Assembly (NCBI RefSeq): GCF_011839805.1
Contig: NZ_VWPY01000032.1
Coordinates: forward strand, 1 to 52,357
Source: Kineococcus rubinsiae
GTDB taxonomy: Bacteria > Actinomycetota > Actinomycetes > Actinomycetales > Kineococcaceae
Reading direction: 5' to 3'
DNA length: 52,357 nt
Below the pieces are notes generated by a model. The model saw only the letters and a list, made by a program, of their open reading frames with translations, did no database searches and had not been told where the DNA came from. Shown here piece by piece: positions 49,417-52,357 of this stretch; within the stretch, counting starts at the first letter, position 1; each line of letters begins with the position of its first letter. Made by a program: the position numbers and the translations under genes.

Positions 49417-50709
49417 TCAGCGCTTGATGTTGATGACGTCCTGGAGGATCTCGTCCGAGGCGGTGATGATCTTGGAGTTCGCCTGGAAGCCGCGCTGGGC
49501 GAGGATCAGGTTGGTGAACTCCGTCGACAGGTCGACGTTGGACATCTCCAGCTGCCCGGCCCCGAGGGTGCCGCGGCCGGCCGCACCCGGGATGCCGACG
49601 TTCGGCGTGCCGGAGTTGACCGAGACGTTGAACAGCGAGCCGCCGGCCTTCTGCAGCCCGGCGTAGTTGTTGAACGTCGCGACCGCCACCTGGCCCAGGT
49701 TGCGCTTGAGGCCGTTGGAGTAGCTGCCGGACAGGATGCCGTCCGCGCCGAAGGTGAAGGACTCCAGCGTGCCGATCGCGGCACCGTCCGCCGTGGCGCT
49801 GAGGTTGGACTTGCCGTTGCCGACCAGGCCGGTCAGGGACGTCAGGTCCACGACGGTCGCCTGACCGTTGGAGAGGGCGACCGGGTTGGGGGCCGCCGAG
49901 ACGTCGATCGCGTAGTTCGCGGCCGGGTCGAAGGAGATCGTGCCGCCGTCCGCGGTCTGCGTCGCCCCGGCCGCGTCGACCCAGCTGTAGCCCACGGTCC
50001 ACTCGTCCGTCGCGGCGGACTTCGCCTCCGCGGCGCTCGCGGTCGACCCCGGTCCAGTGTTGATGAAGGACACCGTGATCCGGGTCCGGGTGCCCTGGGC
50101 GTCGTAGCTGTCGAAGGCCGTGGTGACGGCCGGGGTCTTCCACGTGCCGGTGAGGTCCTTGACCGGGTCCGCGGAGTTGTCCAGGTTGCCCTTGACGAAC
50201 GACGCGGCCGTCGGCTCCGCCGGCATGACGCTGTCGGCCGGGATGCGCAGCTGCCCGGTGGGCTGGTTGACGTTGATCGTGCCGCCGTTGTCCGCCTGCC
50301 AGCCCTGGACGTAGGCGCCCTCGGGGGTCGTGAGGTAGCCGTCCTTGTCGAGCGAGAAGGCCCCGGCGCGCGTGTACATGGTGTTCTCGCCCTGCTTGAC
50401 GACGAACATCCCGTCGCCGTTCAGCATGAGGTCGGTGGCCTTGCCCGTGCTCTGCGCGGAGCCCTGCTGGAAGTTCTGGGCGATCGTGTTGACCCGCACG
50501 CCGAGGCCGACCTGCGACGGGTTGGTGCCGCCGTTGTCGTTCTGCGGGGCGCCGGCCGCCTTGGTCAGCTGGCTCAGGGTGTCCGCGAAGACCACGGTCG
50601 AGCTCTTGTAGCCGGTGGTGTTGACGTTGGCGATGTTGTTGCCGACGACGTCCATCATCGTCTGGTGGGAGCGGAGACCGCTCACACCCGAGAACATGGA
50701 ACGGAGCAT
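49417..50709 (-). CDS. flgE: FlgE, flagellar hook protein
   Basis: A 430-residue hook protein. The N-terminal rod/hook motif is MLRSMFSGVSGLRSHQ followed by VVGNNIANVNTTGYKSS; the C-terminal coiled region is EMSNVDLSTEFTNLILAQRG and the end ILQDVINIKR. Between them lie the FlgE-type beta domains. ATG 50709 has GAAAGG upstream. It follows flgD by 126 bases in the fliK-flgD-flgE order typical of hook operons. Confidence 0.95.
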   Translation of the reverse strand: MLRSMFSGVSGLRSHQTMMDVVGNNIANVNTTGYKSSTVVFADTLSQLTKAAGAPQNDNGGTNPSQVGLGVRVNTIAQNFQQGSAQSTGKATDLMLNGDGMFVVKQGENTMYTRAGAFSLDKDGYLTTPEGAYVQGWQADNGGTINVNQPTGQLRIPADSVMPAEPTAASFVKGNLDNSADPVKDLTGTWKTPAVTTAFDSYDAQGTRTRITVSFINTGPGSTASAAEAKSAATDEWTVGYSWVDAAGATQTADGGTISFDPAANYAIDVSAAPNPVALSNGQATVVDLTSLTGLVGNGKSNLSATADGAAIGTLESFTFGADGILSGSYSNGLKRNLGQVAVATFNNYAGLQKAGGSLFNVSVNSGTPNVGIPGAAGRGTLGAGQLEMSNVDLSTEFTNLILAQRGFQANSKIITASDEILQDVINIKR

Positions 50710-50835
50710 GTGTCGTTGCCTTTCGGACGGCTGGCCTGGATCGTGCCGGGGGTCGTGCGTGGAGGGGCAGTGCGGTCGGGCTGCGCAGCGGGTGCTGCGG
50801 TTGGTGCTGACCTGCAGGGGTTCAGGTGCAGGGGA

Positions 50836-51393
50836 TCAGGGGGTCGCGCCGGCGGTGCCGGTCGCGGGGCCGGTCGCGGTGGCGCTCGCGGTGTGGCCCG
50901 CGGGGACGTCGATGCTGGAGATCTTCGACAGCAGGACGTCCTTGCCGTCGACCTTGAGCACGGGCTCGCCGCCCGTGCCGCCGGCCGAGGTGGCCGTGAA
51001 GGAGGCCGAGGACACCACGCCGGTGACGGTCTTCCCGTCACCGCCCGGGTAGCTCACCGTCTGGCCCACGAGGGTGCTGGCCTGCAGCTTGAGCTGGGCC
51101 GCGAGCATCGACGTGTTGTTGGTGCTCATCTCCTCGAGCGTCTCCAGCGTGGAGAACTGGGCGGTCTGGGCGATGAACTGCGAGGAGTCCACGGGCTTGG
51201 ACGGGTCCTGGTAGCGCAGCTGCGCCACGAGGAGCTTCATGAAGGTGTCCTTGTTCTCCTTCGTGGTGCCCGACGCCTTGGCGCTCGTCGTCACGTCGTT
51301 CCTCAGCTTCGACAGGGCACCGGCGGTCGCCGCGTTGGACGACGCCAGGAGGGAGTCGAAGGCCGAGGCGCCGCTGGCCGCATCGATGGTCAT
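50836..51393 (-). CDS. flgD: FlgD, hook assembly scaffold
   Basis: A 185-residue FlgD. The conserved N-terminal half contains KDTFMKLLVAQLRYQDPSKP and DSSQFIAQTAQFSTLETLEEM; the C-terminal half (LVGQTVSYPGGDGKTVTG, VLKVDGKDVLLSKI) is shorter than in enteric FlgD. I use ATG 51393, five bases after GAAGGAG, instead of GTG 51399, which would touch that site. FlgD caps the growing hook. Confidence 0.93.
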   Translation of the reverse strand: MTIDAASGASAFDSLLASSNAATAGALSKLRNDVTTSAKASGTTKENKDTFMKLLVAQLRYQDPSKPVDSSQFIAQTAQFSTLETLEEMSTNNTSMLAAQLKLQASTLVGQTVSYPGGDGKTVTGVVSSASFTATSAGGTGGEPVLKVDGKDVLLSKISSIDVPAGHTASATATGPATGTAGATP

Positions 51394-51514
51394 GCGCACT
51401 CCTTCGGTCGTTCGGGGGACGAGCTGTAGGCCGATCGGTGGTTTCGGGGCTCCAGGGCTGAAGGACCCGGGTGCACGGGCTCAGACCCGGGCCCCGTCGG
51501 ATCCGGAGGTCGCG

Positions 51515-52357
51515 TCAGATCCGGAGGTCGAGCCGGCCCGCGGCGGCGGCCACCGCCGCCCGGCGGGCGGAGCGCTGCTCGTCCGCGGCGAAGAGGTGAC
51601 GCCGCTCGCCGCCGCCCTCTCCCCCGCCGCCGTGCCCGCGGCGGCCCTGGTCGCCGCCGGACGCGCTCCCGGCCTGAGCGTCGGCGCCCTGGCGCTGCTG
51701 CTGCGCGCCGGTGTCGGAGCGCAGGTCGGAGCGGACGTCGGCGGTCGCCTGGGTGAAGCTCGTCGTGGCCAGCTCGCGCAGCAGTTCCGGCAGCGCGGTG
51801 CGCAGGGCGTGCCGCGCGGCGTCGGAGGTGCCCGCCAGCTGCACGTGCAGGGCGCCGTCCTTGACCTCGGCGCTCACCTGCACGGGGCCGAGGCCCTCGG
51901 GGTTCACCTCCACCGACATCCGGTGCAGACCGTCGGTGTGCTGCGGGAGCACGTCGAGGCGGCCGGCGAGGCCGTGCGCGAAGGCGGCGGGGTTCGTCAG
52001 CGGCAGCGGGGCGGGCGGCGTCGAGGCCCCGCTCCCGGCGACCGGGCTCGAGCCCACGGGGGTCGCCACGGGGACCGGCACGGCCGTGACCGCTCCGGAG
52101 GGTGTGGTGGCCGTCGTCTCGGCCGGCACGTCGAGCGCAGCGACGGTGGCGGCCGCGGCGGTGGTCGCCGGCGCCGAGGTGACGGCGGACGGGAGCACCA
52201 CCGGCGGGAGGACCGGCACCGGGGCGACGGCCGTCGGGACGGTCCGGGCCGGGGCAGGCGGCGGTGTCGCACCGGGGCCTGCGTCGACGGCGGGGGCCGC
52301 GGCCGCGGCGGGTCCGGTCCCGGGCGGCAGGGGCGCGCGGCCCGACGGCCCGTCGCC
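51515..52357 (-). CDS. fliK: FliK, hook-length control protein, N-terminus beyond right edge
   Basis: An open frame of 281 codons reaching the right edge. The visible N-terminal part is Pro/Ala/Val/Thr-rich and disordered, as expected for the ruler domain. The C-terminal hook-switch domain is clear: HRMSVEVNPEGLGPVQVSAE, followed by LHVQLAGTSDAARHALRTAL. The last 60 residues are Gln/Gly/Arg-rich. It measures the hook and triggers the FlhB switch. Adjacent flgD and flgE support the call. Confidence 0.85.
   Translation of the reverse strand, partial: GDGPSGRAPLPPGTGPAAAAAPAVDAGPGATPPPAPARTVPTAVAPVPVLPPVVLPSAVTSAPATTAAAATVAALDVPAETTATTPSGAVTAVPVPVATPVGSSPVAGSGASTPPAPLPLTNPAAFAHGLAGRLDVLPQHTDGLHRMSVEVNPEGLGPVQVSAEVKDGALHVQLAGTSDAARHALRTALPELLRELATTSFTQATADVRSDLRSDTGAQQQRQGADAQAGSASGGDQGRRGHGGGGEGGGERRHLFAADEQRSARRAAVAAAAGRLDLRI

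Noticed and set aside
1-52357. CRISPR arrays, insertion sequences, rRNA genes
   Set aside because: No regularly spaced repeats with unique spacers, no transposase motifs and no rRNA-like sequence were seen.

Overview
The window is high-GC DNA with strong G/C preference at third codon positions, frequent GTG starts and many four-base start/stop overlaps. It carries a complete bacterial flagellar export block plus csrA and a fused oleBC olefin gene. Together these suggest a motile actinobacterium of the Kineococcus type; that name is an inference from gene content, not a database match.

Layout. 1-6.9 kb: a GTG-start gene running off the left edge, a 4HBT thioesterase, an aldo/keto reductase, a DEAD-box helicase with a DbpA-type RNA-binding tail, an acyltransferase-3 membrane protein and a GT4 glycosyltransferase. 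7.1-9.8 kb: a secreted Ser-rich protein, then a one-TM protein translationally coupled to a ferric-reductase-like flavocytochrome. 9.9-13.1 kb: a sugar isomerase-like TIM barrel, a PhyH-type dioxygenase and a divergent LacI regulator with a helically phased operator candidate. 13.3-16.2 kb: a tightly overlapping DUF4956 / VTC polyphosphate polymerase / beta-helix lipoprotein operon.

16.7-26.3 kb looks like a genomic island. A full tRNA-Leu(GAG) lies at 26230-26314, and a decayed copy of its 3' end and terminator lies at 16731-16809 (33 identical bases). Between them are a ZIP transporter behind a DtxR/IdeR-like box, an Ftr1-like membrane protein with a small coupled partner, two paralogous COG4705-type membrane proteins flanking a DedA protein, a response regulator and histidine kinase whose 3' ends overlap tail to tail, a PAP2 phosphatase, and two decaying genes (truncated phosphodiester glycosidase, frameshifted DedA). 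Three copies of an 11-bp-spaced direct repeat (GCTGA-N6-GCTGA) sit in promoter regions here and probably define the two-component regulon. No integrase was found.

26.6-32.8 kb: oleA, fused oleBC and oleD for head-to-head fatty-acid condensation to long-chain olefins, then an App1-type phosphatase and a perfect 18-bp terminator. Facing it is a 30-codon gene with a very strong ribosome binding site.

33.2-52.4 kb, all on the minus strand: a PAS-GGDEF diguanylate cyclase, csrA, and flagellar genes fliK-flgD-flgE, flbD-motA-motB-fliL, fliM-fliN-fliO-fliP-fliQ-fliR-flhB and flhA-flhF-PilZ-small membrane protein. FliA-type promoters (CTCA-N16/17-GCCGA) are visible before flbD, flhA and the diguanylate cyclase, with a variant before fliM. 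They tie c-di-GMP synthesis and its PilZ receptor to the flagellar regulon. FlhF has lost its GTPase motifs.
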